Positions 62,850 through 64,000 of a stretch of 64,000 nt of DNA are shown here, piece by piece; the first letter of the stretch is position 1, and every line of letters starts with the position of its first letter. Source of the DNA: Zerene cesonia (lineage: Eukaryota > Arthropoda > Insecta > Lepidoptera > Pieridae); contig NC_052107.1 of NCBI RefSeq assembly GCF_012273895.1, forward strand, positions 3,720,001 to 3,784,000, read 5' to 3'. The notes below the pieces were generated by a model. It ran no database searches. It was not told the origin of the DNA and saw only the letters and a program-made list of their open reading frames with translations. The position numbers and the translations under genes are program-made.

Positions 62850-63800
62850 TAAACCTTCCATAAAATGCAATAGTAGTCTCTAAATGAATATATAATAATT
62901 TAAAACATATAGGAGAATGATAAGAATATGGGAGATTACGAAACGGAATCATCGAAACGTATTATTTACAGCACAAGATATTCATATGTTAAAAATAATA
63001 TATTTATAATTTAAAACAGCCTATAAATATATAATAAGATGGAAAATGGCGAGCGCTTATTGTAAGTACTTAGATATTTATCTGTACCGAATTGCAACTA
63101 CAGCCTTTGCTGGGTCAGCTATTAATTTTGAAAGAACAAATGTAATTCCCAAATAATGCTGTACCATTAAAAGTAAAAGGCAGGCTTGTTAAATTTTCAT
63201 CTAATTTATTAGGACTTTCATTTACGTCGTTATACCATTATTTATTTCGTCTGTAAACTGTGCTTTCATGTCTGAAGAACAATGTTCTAAATAATAAGTA
63301 GATAAATTCAAGCATTCCCTTTTAATCTAGGCGTGTAATAACTAACCACTCTTAGATATAAGGCTTCAAAGAAAGGTTTGATTAAAATCCAGCCGCCTTT
63401 TGTTGTTCAAGAGATGTCTAATGAGAAAGCTGACGCAATGGTTTACAATATTAATGCACAATTAATCAGTACTTTGCTCTTATCAATGCGTACTCCATTT
63501 CAAGAATTTACGGCTGTAAATGTATGTAAAATAATATGTATGTATATATTTATATTAACAGACACCAAGTTGGCAAAAAATTTATATCATTTACACATAT
63601 TTTTAAAAATTTAATTAACTTTTTATTTATGTTTCTCAACGTTTAAACTTTAACCCTTCCCTTAGCTGGAATCAGTTTTCATTCAGTCAAATCAAGATTA
63701 AAGATCAGATCTATTATCGAGGTTTAGCGAGACAAACGAGCGAAAAAATGTTATTGCAAGTTATGTCGGACCCTCCCGTGACCTGTTACATTTATTTATT
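62850..63800. other. intergenic with two weak exon-like stretches
   Basis: An ATG followed by a donor at 63041-63072, and an open stretch at 63381-63519 before GTATGT, are discussed as findings. Neither can be called a gene here. Confidence 0.4.
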
Positions 63801-63803
63801 ATT

Positions 63804-64000
63804 AGCTTTCCACCTGCAGCTTCGCCGCTAATGGCAAAGGCAGAGAGAGACATTCCCAGGATTTTTCCCTCATACTTCCCGATTCCACAGAACTTGCGGA
63901 AAAATTATCCTATGTGCTGGCGTGGGTTTCAAACTATTTCCACAACCAATTTCATTCAAGTCAATTTAGTAGTTTAAGAGTGAAGAAGAGACCGATAGAC
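63804..64000 (-). mobile_element. Helitron-like element, group E, cut by the window end
   Basis: TTAGCTTTCCACCTGCAGCT, CCCAGGATTTTTCCC, TTCATTCAAGTCAATTTAGT and GTTTAAGAGTGAAGAAGAGA match group E in order. The 5' end lies outside the window. Confidence 0.6.

Noticed and set aside
1..64000. CRISPR arrays, operons, bacterial-type defence or toxin systems
   Set aside because: The window is intron-bearing insect DNA; no regularly spaced repeats or such coding genes were seen.

Overview
The window is AT-rich, intron-bearing eukaryotic DNA packed with short non-autonomous transposons. The repeats point to a butterfly or moth (Lepidoptera): many copies of short Lep1-type Helitrons (5' TC..ACTAATATTATAAATG, 3' CTAG), two tRNA-headed SINE families, and other repeats I associate with lepidopteran genomes. 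I cannot name the species from sequence alone.

One protein-coding gene is clearly supported. It is a complete alkylglycerol monooxygenase (AGMO/TMEM195-like, fatty acid hydroxylase superfamily) on the + strand. Nine coding exons run from the ATG at 40130 to the TGA at 55145-55147. All introns are GT-AG, the phases join without a break, and the product is 455 aa. The three histidine boxes of the diiron centre (HRACH, HQVHH, HHRVHH) are intact. An acceptor just upstream of the ATG implies at least one untranslated 5' exon. A CpG-rich segment at about 27.1 kb ending in a consensus donor is the best, still weak, candidate. A poly(A) signal lies about 520 bases after the stop.

Layout: 1-27 kb is intergenic, with Helitrons, SINEs, a 557-bp TA-flanked inverted-repeat transposon and isolated palindromes. 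27-40 kb is intergenic or 5' non-coding sequence with a possible promoter and more Helitrons. 36.9-43.0 kb holds four of five copies of a short snap-back element with 9-16 bp target-site duplications. 40.1-55.7 kb is AGMO, whose introns carry Helitrons, a tRNA-like inverted-repeat element and an exactly 1000-N assembly gap. 55.7-64 kb is intergenic repeats with two weak hints of another gene near 63 kb. No bacterial-type system, CRISPR array, rRNA or autonomous transposon ORF was seen. The most unusual items are the tRNA-like sequence sharing a perfect 48-bp inverted repeat in AGMO intron 4, the snap-back family with a hammerhead-like CGAAACGTC segment, and the near-perfect hairpin at 436-481.
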